A DNA stretch of 34,011 bases from Actinomycetes bacterium (GTDB lineage Bacteria > Actinomycetota > Actinomycetes > Actinomycetales > Cellulomonadaceae), in contig JAJYSG010000023.1 of the NCBI GenBank assembly GCA_021793675.1, positions 1 through 34,011 on the forward strand. Direction: 5' to 3'. Below, in pieces: positions 1 to 7,245 of the stretch. The first letter of the stretch is position 1. Each line of letters opens with the position of its first letter. Both the position numbers and the translations under genes were made by a program. The notes under the pieces are model-generated. The model saw only the letters and a program-made list of their open reading frames with translations, searched no databases and was not told the DNA's origin.

Positions 1-23
1 GCCGGCACTCGCCCCGTCGGGAA

Positions 24-80
24 CCTGCCTCCTCCCTCTCCCCCCTCTCTCCTCCCTCCCTCCCTCTCCCCCCGCCCCCC
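24..80. repeat. Polypyrimidine (C/T) tract
   Basis: About 57 bases are almost purely C and T on the plus strand, in short CTCC/CCCT runs, followed by C-rich sequence to about 90. A similar tract lies at 12750-12809. No reading frame here looks coding. Such purine/pyrimidine strands can slip during replication or form triplex DNA, but a function is not shown. The remainder of 1-270 holds only repeat copy A (127-216) and the leader of the first gene. Confidence 0.7.
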
Positions 81-126
81 GCGTACCCCTGCACCGCCGC
101 TCCGCGACACCCCGGCGCCCAACTCC

Positions 127-216
127 GCCGGCGAGGGCGCCATCGCGCCCGCATCGACGACGCCAAACGCGCTCCATGACGCCCTCGGCCGCGGGGCGGC
201 CCGCCAGCGCGCCGCC
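127..216. repeat. Dispersed GC-rich repeat, copy A
   Basis: Positions 127-187 match 1336-1396 at 58 of 61 bases. The match weakens but stays in register to 216/1425 (22 of 29). Within the element GAGGGCGCCAT (133-143) and ATGACGCCCTC (176-186) are inverted with one mismatch, so transcripts could fold into a stem of about 11 bp with a 32-base loop. It lies upstream of the phosphotransferase, and copy B lies downstream, so the gene is flanked by direct repeats. It resembles REP/BIME-type intergenic elements. Its core (GAGGGCGCCATC, then GCGCGCCACC) recurs in the repeat part of otsB. Confidence 0.75.
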
Positions 217-270
217 CCGCGCGGTCCGGCCAGCGCAGCGCGCGGCCCCGCAGGAGGCACGATTTCCCCC

Positions 271-1215
271 GTGGATGAGCTCCGGGGGATCGCGCTGGAG
301 GCGCTGCGGCAGTACGACCTCGCTCCGCGCCGCGTCTCTCGGGCGGCCGAGTCGTTCAACAGCGTCTTCCGCGTCACCGCCACCTCCGGCACGTACGCGT
401 TGCGCGTGGGCGCGCAGCTGCGCATCCACGCGGACGGAACGCTCGAGACGGAGGGCGCCTGGCTCCGCCGGCTCGCCGACCACGACATGACCGTTCCCGC
501 GCTGCGTGCCAACCGGGCCGGGGAGCTCGGCACCGACGTCAGCGTCGGCGACGCGGCCCCCCGGACCTGCGCGTTGTTCGACTGGGTGGCGGGACGCTCC
601 CTGCGCGCCCGGCTGACGGCGCCGACCGCCGCCGCGCTGGGCCGGCTCGCCGCGCGGCTGCATGCGGACGCCGAGGCATGGCCGCTCGCCGACCGGCCGG
701 ACGTGCTCGTCGCCGACCAGGTGCTCCACTGGCGCCTGCCCGTCCGCCTGACCGCGCCGGACGTCCCGTTCCGCGGCGTCTTCGCCGACGCCCTCGACCA
801 GGCCCAGGCCTCGCTGGACGAGCTGTGGCGCACTCCACCGCACCGGCCGCACCTGCTCCACGGCGACCTCACGCCGGCCAACGTCATCGTGGCCCATGAC
901 GGAACGCTCGTCCCGATCGACTTCCAGGACGTCATGTGGGGCTTCGACGTCCAGGATCTCGCCATCAGCGTCGTCGCGCTGCGGCGTGCTCCCGGCGGCA
1001 CGCGGCTGGTCGATGCCTTCCGGGACGGCTACGCGTCCCGCCGCCCCTGGCCCACGATCCCCCCGGAGCTGTTCGATGCGCTGGTCGCGGCCCGGGCCCT
1101 CAACCAGATCAACCTCGTCGTGGCCGTGCACGGTCCGGCCAGTCGAGGCGAGTACCTCGCCGCCCACGCGCAGCGGCTCCGGGAGTGGCTGAGCCCGCGA
1201 CGGCCGGCGGCCTGA
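271..1215 (+). CDS. Phosphotransferase, APH/RdoA (SrkA)-like kinase fold
   Basis: A 314-residue cytoplasmic protein of the aminoglycoside phosphotransferase/homoserine kinase II superfamily. The catalytic loop HGDLTPANVIV has the catalytic Asp at about residue 199 and Asn at 204. The metal-binding Asp follows in PIDFQDV at about 217, and the helical tail DLAISVVAL matches RdoA/SrkA-type kinases. The N-terminal lobe (about 10-110) has the FNSVFRV...YALRV pattern of the ATP-binding sheet. Start is GTG 271, chosen because AGGAGG lies at 252-257, 13 bases upstream. The substrate cannot be read from sequence: sugar, amino alcohol or protein Ser/Thr are all possible. It stands alone between repeat copies A and B, with no operon partner. 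Confidence 0.85.
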   Translation: MDELRGIALEALRQYDLAPRRVSRAAESFNSVFRVTATSGTYALRVGAQLRIHADGTLETEGAWLRRLADHDMTVPALRANRAGELGTDVSVGDAAPRTCALFDWVAGRSLRARLTAPTAAALGRLAARLHADAEAWPLADRPDVLVADQVLHWRLPVRLTAPDVPFRGVFADALDQAQASLDELWRTPPHRPHLLHGDLTPANVIVAHDGTLVPIDFQDVMWGFDVQDLAISVVALRRAPGGTRLVDAFRDGYASRRPWPTIPPELFDALVAARALNQINLVVAVHGPASRGEYLAAHAQRLREWLSPRRPAA

Positions 1216-1335
1216 CCCGAGGCCGGGCGGCGCCGCCAGCCGGCGAGGGCGGGCCGACGACATCGCACATCGGCGCCCACGCGGTGCCGTGCTGCCTCCA
1301 CGGCCGGGCGCCCCGGCGCCCCGGCGCCCCGGCCT

Positions 1336-1425
1336 GCCGGCGAGGGCGCCATCGTGCCCGCATCGACGACGCCAACCGCGCCCCATGACGCCCTCGCGGG
1401 CTGGGCGACCTCCCAGCGCGCCACC
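1336..1425. repeat. Dispersed GC-rich repeat, copy B
   Basis: Second copy of the element at 127-216 in the same orientation, with three differences in the first 61 bases (1336-1396). It keeps the inverted GAGGGCGCCAT / ATGACGCCCTC pair. The sequence just after it (GCGCGCCACCAGGCGC) closely resembles the segment GCGCGCCACCAGCGCC found in the otsB repeat region near 26496. Confidence 0.75.
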
Positions 1426-1467
1426 AGGCGCGCGAGAGACACCCGGCCTACGGGAGCCCGGTCCGGT

Positions 1468-1540
1468 CTAGGGGAGCCACCCGGCCCAGGGGAGCCACTC
1501 GGTCAGCGGGAACCACCCGGTCAGCGGGGGCCACCCGGCG
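1468..1540. repeat. 18-base tandem repeat, about four copies
   Basis: Imperfect units of the form GGAGCCACCCGGTCAGCG follow one another about four times, and a further GGGAGCCACCCGGCCCG lies at 1557-1573. All copies point the same way. Copies differ at 2-5 positions. Being a multiple of three, the unit keeps frames open, which explains the spurious Pro/Gly-rich open frames here. The GGTCAGCGG portion also occurs in the tandem arrays at 2918-3046. Confidence 0.65.
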
Positions 1541-1776
1541 CGTGGGAGTGTCGACAGGGAGCCACCCGGCCCGCTCGACGAGGCGGCCAGGTCGTCGCCA
1601 CAGGGGCTGCTGTCGCTCTGGCACCTCGACGGTCCGGCGCCAGGCCCTGAACGCGCGGGAGCGCCCCGGTGCCGCGCCGTGCCGCCCCAACCGCCCACAG
1701 CCCGGCCCCGCCGCCCGCCCGTGTCGGGCGCTCGGGCCACGGTTCGCCAACCGCACCCGGCGGCCACGATCGAGCG

Positions 1777-2826
1777 ATGCGCCGTGTCACCGTCCCCCTT
1801 CCCCTCCTCGCGCTCGCCTCACGCCAGGAGGGCCTCGCGTCAGCGGCACAGTGCGACGAGCACGGCCTCGACGGCCACCGACGCCACCGGCTCGTCGCCA
1901 CAGGGCGCGCCGCGCGCCCGACGCAGGGCGTGCTCGACCTGTCCAGGGCACTCGTCGCCGCGGGACTGTCCCTCCCCTCGGGACACGACCACACCCGCCG
2001 GCACGCGGCACTCGTCGCGCTGCTCGCGTACGGACCCTCCGCGGTTGCCGTCGGCCACTGCGCGCTGGCCCTCCTCGGGGTGCAGGGCCTGCCACCGACG
2101 ATCCGACCGGAAGTGGCCCTGCCCGGCGGCTCCGCCCGGCGGCCGCGGGACGGTGTGGTCGTGCGTCGCTTCCGGTCGCCGGTGCCGACCGTCCGCGTCG
2201 ACGGGTTTCGCGTGATGGCTCCCGTGCCTGCGCTGGCACATGCGGTTCGCGAGCTCGGGCGCGACCGCGGCGTGGCGGTCCTGGACTCGGCGATCCAGCT
2301 CCGCCTGATCGACGCCGGCGCCCTGGGAGACGTGCTCCACGCGGCGCGCGGCAAGCGGGGCTCCACCCGGGTGGCGGCCGCGATCGACCTCGTCGACGGG
2401 CGCGCGCAGTCACCGCTGGAGACGTTCGCCCGGATCCAGTGCGCGGATGCCGGCGTCCCACCGGACGACCTCCAGGTGCCGGTGCGGGCCCCGTCCGGAC
2501 GGATCGTCGCGCGGGGCGACCTCGGATGGCGCCTCCGGCGGGGACGCTGGCTCCTCGTCGAGATCGACGGCGCCGGCCCGCACGGCTCGCCCGACGCGCT
2601 CTTCGCCGATCGGGAGCGCCAGAACGCGGTGCTCGCCTCCGGTCGCGCCGTGGTGCTCCGCTACGCGGCGCGAGACCTCGCGAACCGTGGCCTGGTCCCC
2701 GCCGCGGTGTCGGCGCAGCTTCGTCAGGACGACCTCAGCTTCCGCCTCGATCTGGCCGCGCGTCGTGGCGCCGCGTCCCCTTGGGCCTCCGATGACGGCG
2801 CCGATGCGCGCTCCACGACCGGCTGA
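1777..2826 (+). CDS. AbiEi-like winged-helix protein with DUF559/PD-(D/E)XK-like C-terminus
   Basis: About 349 residues. The N-terminal ~50 residues (LLALASRQEGLASAAQCDEHG onwards) fit the winged-helix start of AbiEi-type antitoxin-domain proteins, in which a helix-turn-helix is followed by GRAARPTQGVLDL-like strands. The C-terminal third has SPLETFAR, then GDLGW, then LLVEIDG. This acidic pattern resembles the Vsr/DUF559 branch of the PD-(D/E)XK nuclease fold, although the usual Lys is Asp-Gly here. The start is ATG 1777; the frame is open upstream, but that part is low complexity and no convincing Shine-Dalgarno marks either start. No AbiEii toxin gene sits next to it, so a working toxin-antitoxin pair is not supported. 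This layout is common in actinobacteria and its role is undefined. Confidence 0.7.
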   Translation: MRRVTVPLPLLALASRQEGLASAAQCDEHGLDGHRRHRLVATGRAARPTQGVLDLSRALVAAGLSLPSGHDHTRRHAALVALLAYGPSAVAVGHCALALLGVQGLPPTIRPEVALPGGSARRPRDGVVVRRFRSPVPTVRVDGFRVMAPVPALAHAVRELGRDRGVAVLDSAIQLRLIDAGALGDVLHAARGKRGSTRVAAAIDLVDGRAQSPLETFARIQCADAGVPPDDLQVPVRAPSGRIVARGDLGWRLRRGRWLLVEIDGAGPHGSPDALFADRERQNAVLASGRAVVLRYAARDLANRGLVPAAVSAQLRQDDLSFRLDLAARRGAASPWASDDGADARSTTG

Positions 2827-2827
2827 C

Positions 2828-2845
2828 GGGCGCCCCATGGCGCCC
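2828..2845 (+). terminator. Short perfect hairpin after the AbiEi-like gene
   Basis: GGGCGCC, loop CCAT, GGCGCCC, starting just after the stop codon (TGA ends at 2826). No U-run follows, so this is a candidate terminator or mRNA end stabiliser of the kind often seen in high-GC actinobacteria. The right arm with CTCGG also echoes the dispersed repeat family. Confidence 0.45.
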
Positions 2846-2904
2846 TCGGCACAGCGGGCGGTGACGAGGGCTGCGCCGCGGGCGGCGGTGACCTGCGGAG
2901 AGAG

Positions 2905-3146
2905 GTGGCCGAGGGGCCGGTCAGCGGGGGGCCGGTCAGCGGGGAGGCGACCGGTCAGGCGAGCGCGCCGGTCAGCGGGGAGGCGGCCGGTCAGGCGAGC
3001 GCGCCCGTCAGCGGGGAGGCGGTCAGCGGGGAGCGGGCCGGTCAGGCGAGCAGGCCCGTCAGGCGAACAGGCCCGTCAGGCGAACAGGCCCGTCAGGCGA
3101 ACAGGCCCGTCAGGCGAACAGGCCCGTCAGGCGAACAGGCCCGTCG
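2905..3146. repeat. Nested tandem repeats (36-base and 17-base units) beside pit
   Basis: The gap 2827-3158 holds no supported gene. From about 2918 a 36-base unit built from GGTCAGGCGAGCGCGCC and GTCAGCGGGGAGGCG is repeated about twice with partial copies. From 3051 a 17-base unit CAGGCCCGTCAGGCGAA is repeated five times exactly (3051-3135), with a sixth partial copy from 3136. The array ends 13-20 bases from the pit stop codon at 3159-3161, so it would lie in the 3' untranslated part of the pit transcript. There are no spacers, which excludes CRISPR. Confidence 0.9.
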
Positions 3147-3158
3147 GCGGGGAGGCGG

Positions 3159-4172
3159 TCAGCCGAGCAGCGGGCGCAGCGCGAAGAACAGCGCCGCGGC
3201 GACGGCGCCGGCCGCCGGGATGGTGAGCACCCAGGCGACGACGATGTTCTTCGCCACCCCCCAGCGCACGGCGGACAGCCGGCGCGTGGCCCCGACGCCC
3301 ATGATGGCCGAGGTGATGGTGTGGGTGGTCGACACCGGGGCCTTGAGGCCGAGCGCCATGACGTACAGCACGAGGGCCGACACCGACTCGGCGACGAAGC
3401 CCCGCGCGGGGTCGAGCTCGATGATCTTGCGGCCCAGGGTGCGCATGATGCGCCACCCACCGGAGTAGGTGCCGGCCGAGATCGCCGCCGCCGCGCAGAT
3501 CTTGACCCACAGCGGGATGTGGGAGTGCGGCGCGGCCCAGCCGTTGGCGATGAGCGCCAGGAGGATCACGCCCATCGTCTTCTGCGCGTCCTGCAGGCCG
3601 TGGCCGAGGGCCATCGCCGCCGCCGAGACCGTCTGAGCCAGCCGGAACCGGCGCATGGTGCGCGTGGGGGCGCTCCGCCGCACCAGCCACAGGACGCCGA
3701 CCATGACGACGAACGCGGCCGCGAAGCCGATGGCCGGCGAGACGACCATCGGCACGACCACCTTCTCGACGACGGCCTTCCAGTAGATCCCGAGGCCGCC
3801 GGCGAGGCCGGCCCCCACGAGCCCGCCGATGAGCGAGTGCGTGGACGACGCGGGTAGCCCCAGCCGCCACGTGATGAGGTTCCAGGTGATCGCGCCGAGC
3901 AGCGCGCAGATGATGATGAGCAGCGTGAAGTGCCTGGCCGCCGCCGTGTTCTCGGGCATCTGCACGATGCTGTGGGCGATCGTGTCGGCGACCCCGGTGC
4001 CGATCAGGGCGCCCGCGAAGTTCATGATCGCGGACATCACCAGGGCGACCCGGGGCGTCAGCGCGCGCGTCGAGATCGAGGTGGCGATGGCGTTGGCGGC
4101 GTCGTGGAAGCCGTTGGTGAAGTCGAAACCGAGGGCGAGCGCCACCACGAAGACGACGAGGACCGCTTCCAC
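3159..4172 (-). CDS. pit: Inorganic phosphate transporter, PiT family
   Basis: A 337-residue integral membrane permease of the PiT family, expected to import phosphate (often as metal phosphate) with a cation across the cytoplasmic membrane. The two inverted PiT signatures are present: DFTNGFHDAANAIATSI near the N-terminus with GLPASSTHSLIGGLVGAG following, and PVSTTHTITSAIMGVGAT in the C-terminal half. About ten hydrophobic segments are visible. The start is GTG 4172, with AAGGAG about 11 bases upstream inside the end of the DUF47 gene and only 5 bases between that stop and this start, implying translational coupling. A longer open frame runs upstream to 4862, but it overlaps the DUF47 gene out of frame and is not used. 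Pit plus DUF47 is a classic pair. Confidence 0.95.
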   Translation of the reverse strand: MEAVLVVFVVALALGFDFTNGFHDAANAIATSISTRALTPRVALVMSAIMNFAGALIGTGVADTIAHSIVQMPENTAAARHFTLLIIICALLGAITWNLITWRLGLPASSTHSLIGGLVGAGLAGGLGIYWKAVVEKVVVPMVVSPAIGFAAAFVVMVGVLWLVRRSAPTRTMRRFRLAQTVSAAAMALGHGLQDAQKTMGVILLALIANGWAAPHSHIPLWVKICAAAAISAGTYSGGWRIMRTLGRKIIELDPARGFVAESVSALVLYVMALGLKAPVSTTHTITSAIMGVGATRRLSAVRWGVAKNIVVAWVLTIPAAGAVAAALFFALRPLLG

Positions 4173-4177
4173 GCGGC

Positions 4178-4798
4178 TCAGGACTCCTTGACGGCGATCG
4201 ACTCGACGGTGTTGGCGACCCGCTCGAAGGCGTCCGCGGCTGCTTCCAGCTTCTCGACGATCTCGCGCAGCTTCATGAGCAGCTTCGGGTCGTCGATCTC
4301 GTCGAACAGCTGCGCCAGGAGCTTGCGGTACGCCTTGTCCGCCTGGTTCTCCAGGCGGTTGATCTCCACCCAGTAGTCGGCGAGGTCGCCCATGGTCCGC
4401 AGCTTGGGCATCGCCTCGGCGGTGAGCTCGGCGGCGCGCTGCAGCACCTGGACCACGTCGGCGGCGCGCGGCGGCAGCGACTCGATGCGGTACAGGACGA
4501 TGAGGTCGGCCGCCTCCTCCATGAAGTCCATGCAGTCGTCGAGCCGGGACGCGAGCGTGTAGATGTCGTCCCGGTCGAACGGCGTGACGAACGTCTGGTT
4601 GAGGCGCTGCATGATCGTGTGCGCCGCCTCGTCGGCGTCGTGCTCGGCCTGCGCGAAGCGCTTGCCGATGGCCTTCGCCTCCGCACGGTCGGCACCCAGC
4701 ATCTCGGCCAGCAGGTTGGCGCCGGTGACGAGGTGCTCGGCCTGGGCGGTGAAGAGGGTGAAGTACGAGTCCTCGCGCGGTGTCAGGCGCAGGCGCAC
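4178..4798 (-). CDS. DUF47 family (PhoU-like) Pit accessory protein
   Basis: A 206-residue all-helical cytoplasmic protein of the DUF47/PhoU-like family, which regulates or assists adjacent Pit permeases. Typical features are the N-terminal YFTLFTAQAEHLVTGANLL helix, the acidic metal-binding-type helices AEHDADEAAHTIMQRL and DRDDIYTLASRLDDCMDFMEEAADL, and the C-terminal EIVEKLEAAADAFERVANTVESIAVKES. Length is normal for the family. The start is GTG 4798, preceded by a GGGAG ribosome site 6-7 bases upstream. It is the first gene of a two-gene operon with pit. Confidence 0.93.
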   Translation of the reverse strand: MRLRLTPREDSYFTLFTAQAEHLVTGANLLAEMLGADRAEAKAIGKRFAQAEHDADEAAHTIMQRLNQTFVTPFDRDDIYTLASRLDDCMDFMEEAADLIVLYRIESLPPRAADVVQVLQRAAELTAEAMPKLRTMGDLADYWVEINRLENQADKAYRKLLAQLFDEIDDPKLLMKLREIVEKLEAAADAFERVANTVESIAVKES

Positions 4799-4849
4799 GG
4801 AACGCTCCCGGAGGTGCAGGTCGAAGCCCGGGAAGCCCGGACGACGGAC

Positions 4850-4855
4850 AGCCTA
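4850..4855 (-). promoter_or_regulatory. Candidate -10 element of the DUF47-pit operon
   Basis: On the minus strand TAGGCT (TAnnnT form) lies about 50 bases upstream of the GTG at 4798, in the only space (4799-5008) that can hold this operon's promoter. No convincing -35 hexamer sits 16-18 bases away, and I see no clear PhoP box, so this is tentative. Confidence 0.25.
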
Positions 4856-5008
4856 ACGGCACCCCAACCCCCGGTGACCGGGACGTGGCGAGAAGGCCGG
4901 CAGGTAGGGCGTCGGGCCGGGAGCGCCTCTCGGCGCGTGGCCGCTCGCAGCGGCGCTAAGTGGAGCCCGGGGCTACCGCGGCCCGACGCCCCTTCAGTCT
5001 ACGTGCCG

Positions 5009-5668
5009 CTACTCGAGCCTGCCGGAGCGCCAGAGCGTGCCCGCGTGCGTCAGCTCGTCGGCGGTGCGCAGCAGCGACGAGGCGCCGCGGGTCTGCCGGT
5101 CCGCGCCCCGCGGGTCGACGAGGTCGAGATGGTCGGCGTCGAGCGCCGCACCCGTCGCCAGCACCCGGCAGAACGCCGCCGCCCGGTCCAGCGCGGTCGC
5201 CAGGTCTCCGGTGTAGACGCCCGAGAGCACCGCGTCGACCGCCTCGCGGACGTCCACCGGACCGGGTGGGCTCGCGACGCCGGCGACGACCCCCTCCACG
5301 GGCACCGCCTCGACCCCCTGCCGGTAGCGGTCGGCGATCACCGCAGGGTCGCGCCGCACCCACTCCCGCAGCACGTACAGCCGCCACAACGCGCCCGGCA
5401 GGGTGTCCGCCGGGCTGTCCGCCCACAGCGCGGCGACGACGTCCAGCCCCTCGGTCTCGACGAGGGCCAGCAGCCGGGCGAGCACCGCGGGGTCGCTGCT
5501 GGCCCGCCCTCCGCTGACGAGCGCGGCGGCCGTCGCGTGCGCCACCTGCGCGCGTAGTGCCGGGTCGACGCCCCCGGCATGCCAGTCACCAGCGGGGTCG
5601 ACGAGCACCGGCCGTCGTGGCCGCGGCGGCCCGCCACGCGTGCCGCCGCCCTCGGAGCCGTTCGTCAT
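5009..5668 (-). CDS. Conserved actinobacterial protein of unknown function
   Basis: About 219 residues, soluble, helical, without signal peptide or membrane segment. After a Gly/Arg/Pro-rich head it carries RRPVLVDPAGDWHAGGVD, then a helical body (ALRAQVAHATAAALVSGG, VVAALWADSPADTLPGALWRLYVLREWVRRDP) ending in DELTHAGTLWRSGRLE. I recognise this only as a type of protein widespread in actinobacteria with no assigned function. The start is ATG 5668 because AGAGAGG lies 8 bases upstream; the frame continues to 5737, but that part is Arg/Pro-rich filler. It lies upstream of the DUF47-pit pair on the same strand, separated by 210 bases. Confidence 0.75.
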   Translation of the reverse strand: MTNGSEGGGTRGGPPRPRRPVLVDPAGDWHAGGVDPALRAQVAHATAAALVSGGRASSDPAVLARLLALVETEGLDVVAALWADSPADTLPGALWRLYVLREWVRRDPAVIADRYRQGVEAVPVEGVVAGVASPPGPVDVREAVDAVLSGVYTGDLATALDRAAAFCRVLATGAALDADHLDLVDPRGADRQTRGASSLLRTADELTHAGTLWRSGRLE

Positions 5669-5830
5669 GCCCCCATCCTCTCTCGGGGCACGCGTGGCAC
5701 CGTCCGAGGTGCGCGGGCGGCGCCCGCGCGTGGGCACGTGTGGCGCCGTCTGCGAGGGGGCTGCGGGCGCCGCCCACCGCCGAGGTCGATGCCCGTCCCG
5801 TCGCGAGGGCCGACGCGGCCGACGCCCGTG

Positions 5831-5865
5831 CTCGCGGGTGTCAGCCGTCTCGCGGGTGTCAGCCG
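5831..5865. repeat. 17-base direct repeat at the end of the NERD gene
   Basis: CTCGCGGGTGTCAGCCG occurs at 5831-5847 and again at 5849-5865. The second copy contains the stop codon (TCA at 5859-5861 on this strand) of the minus-strand NERD gene, so a small duplication covers the gene end and adds a second stop-like TCA downstream. Confidence 0.8.
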
Positions 5866-6650
5866 AGCCAGGTGCTCGGCCGGCGCGCCACCCGGGCCAG
5901 CGCCTGCACGCGACGCTCGTCGAGCACCACCGGCATCCGCCGGAACAGCTCGGGCACCTCGTGGCGCGCCGCGACGAGCGGGTCGTTGGCCGTCGTCAGG
6001 ACGTCGAGGTCGAGCTTGCCCTGCAGCACCAGCACGGCGCGCACATGGATCTGGGCACATCCCGCGGCGAGCAGCCGGTCCTGGGCGCGCACCGCCTCCA
6101 GCCGGGCGTCGCGCAGGTACGCGACGGGCCGGCCGTCGACCGACATGGCGCGGCCCCGCCCGACCACGGCCTGGCCGGGGTGGCGTCGCTCCGTCACGGT
6201 GTACAGCCCGCCGGGGCCGATGAGCAGGTGCTCGACGCACGTGCCCTGGCGCCCCAGCGGCACGTCGTGGATCGTCACCCAGCCCTCGTCGGCGAGGCGG
6301 TCCAGCCGCTGACCGATCGAGCTGGCGCGGGCGGCGGCGCCACGCTCGTCGGACCGCGTGCCCAACCAGGCGTCGAGCGCCGTCTCCACGTCGCGCAGGT
6401 AGGTCTCGTCGGGCGGGGCCAGCCGTTGGGCCGGCACGACGAGCTCCGGCAGGTCCACCCGCAGGTACTCCTGCGCGGCGCGGCGCACCTCCGCCTCGAG
6501 CAGCGGGTCGTCCGCGACCACCTCGCCGGACTGGAGGTCGACCGACCCCACCGGGAGGCCGTTCTCGTGCGTGACGTACAACCGGTCGGCGCCGTAGCGC
6601 CGCCACCGTCGCACCGTGAGCACGTCCTCCACGTCGACGATTATCGGCAC
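5859..6650 (-). CDS. NERD (nuclease-related) domain protein, active site altered
   Basis: 263 residues. The middle part (about 110-200) matches the NERD domain: GQRLDRLADEGWVTIHDVPLG, then CVEHLLIGPGGLYTVTERRH. In typical NERD proteins the segment reads IDH...GPxGxxxxxTK, with an acidic residue and a Lys resembling a PD-(D/E)XK nuclease centre. Here the positions read Glu-His and Glu-Arg, so nuclease activity is doubtful. The N-terminus (about 1-60) looks like a beta-rich domain (YGADRLYVTHENGLPVGSVDL). The start GTG 6650 has no visible ribosome site and is uncertain. It lies downstream of msrB on the same strand with an 83-base gap. Confidence 0.75.
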   Translation of the reverse strand: MPIIVDVEDVLTVRRWRRYGADRLYVTHENGLPVGSVDLQSGEVVADDPLLEAEVRRAAQEYLRVDLPELVVPAQRLAPPDETYLRDVETALDAWLGTRSDERGAAARASSIGQRLDRLADEGWVTIHDVPLGRQGTCVEHLLIGPGGLYTVTERRHPGQAVVGRGRAMSVDGRPVAYLRDARLEAVRAQDRLLAAGCAQIHVRAVLVLQGKLDLDVLTTANDPLVAARHEVPELFRRMPVVLDERRVQALARVARRPSTWLG

Positions 6651-6733
6651 GTCAGGGCCGGTCGGTGAGCCGATGCGCCCGGTGCGCCAGGAGTGTCACC
6701 CGGATGCACCACAACGGCCGCCCCCGTGGGGGT

Positions 6734-7141
6734 TCAGGCCTCGGCGGCAGGCTCGAACGTCAGGCTCAACGAGTTCATGCAGTACCGCTCACCGGTGGGC
6801 GTCTGGGGCGCGTCGTCGAACACGTGACCGAGGTGCGACCCGCACCGGGCGCACCTGACCTCCGTGCGCACCGTCCCGAGGCTGCGGTCCTCGACGAGCT
6901 CGACGCGGTCGCCCGCCAACGGCGTGAAGAAGCTCGGCCAGCCGCAGTGGCTGTCGAACTTGGTCTCCGAGCGGAACAGCTCGTTCCCGCACGCGCGGCA
7001 GCGGTACACGCCCACGCGCTTCTCGTCGAGCAGGGCGCCGGTCCAGGGGCGCTCGGTGGCGGCCAGCCGCAGCACCGCGAACTCCTGCGGGTCCAGCTCG
7101 GTCCGCCACTGCTCGGCGCTCTTGGTCACCTGGTACGTCAT
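6734..7141 (-). CDS. msrB: Peptide-methionine (R)-S-oxide reductase MsrB
   Basis: A 135-residue cytoplasmic enzyme that reduces the R epimer of methionine sulfoxide in proteins, with thioredoxin as usual reductant. It has all MsrB hallmarks: zinc-binding CxxC pairs at Cys48/Cys51 (CRAC) and Cys97/Cys100 (CARC), the HCGWPSF substrate motif at about 65-71, and the catalytic Cys121 in RYCMNS. Length is typical. ATG 7141 is preferred; an in-frame GTG two codons earlier (7147) is possible and neither has a strong ribosome site. It diverges from the GGDEF-EAL gene, so 7142-7245 must hold promoters for both. Confidence 0.96.
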   Translation of the reverse strand: MTYQVTKSAEQWRTELDPQEFAVLRLAATERPWTGALLDEKRVGVYRCRACGNELFRSETKFDSHCGWPSFFTPLAGDRVELVEDRSLGTVRTEVRCARCGSHLGHVFDDAPQTPTGERYCMNSLSLTFEPAAEA

Positions 7142-7245
7142 GCCCACAGCAACACCGCGACCCAGCGATGCGTTCCGCGTGTCGCGCGCCGGGCCCGGCG
7201 CTCCTTACCCTTGTCGCCAGTGGTCCTCGGCAGGGAGAGGTCAAC

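Larger units (their letters stand above)
1216..1776. other. Repeat-rich intergenic region without a supported gene
   Basis: A 561-base gap between two plus-strand genes. It holds an 8-base unit GGCGCCCC repeated three times at 1307-1330, repeat copy B at 1336-1425, and an 18-base imperfect tandem array at about 1468-1540. Several open frames cross it on both strands, but they are low in complexity, have no credible ribosome site and overlap each other, so none is called. The frame upstream of the ATG at 1777 is open for 36 codons but reads as Pro/Arg-rich non-coding sequence. Confidence 0.6.

Noticed and set aside
1216..1776. Small genes in the gap after the phosphotransferase
   Set aside because: All frames are Pro/Gly/Arg-rich readings of the tandem repeats and lack ribosome sites.
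1777..2826. AbiE-type toxin-antitoxin pair
   Set aside because: No nucleotidyltransferase (AbiEii-like) gene is encoded on either side, only repeats and the phosphotransferase or pit genes.
3051..3146. CRISPR-like regular repeats
   Set aside because: The 17-base units are directly adjacent with no spacers, and no cas gene is nearby; it is a plain tandem array.
4173..4862. Upstream extension of the pit frame to 567 residues
   Set aside because: It overlaps the DUF47 gene in another frame and is Arg/Pro-rich; GTG 4172 has a ribosome site and gives a normal PiT N-terminus.
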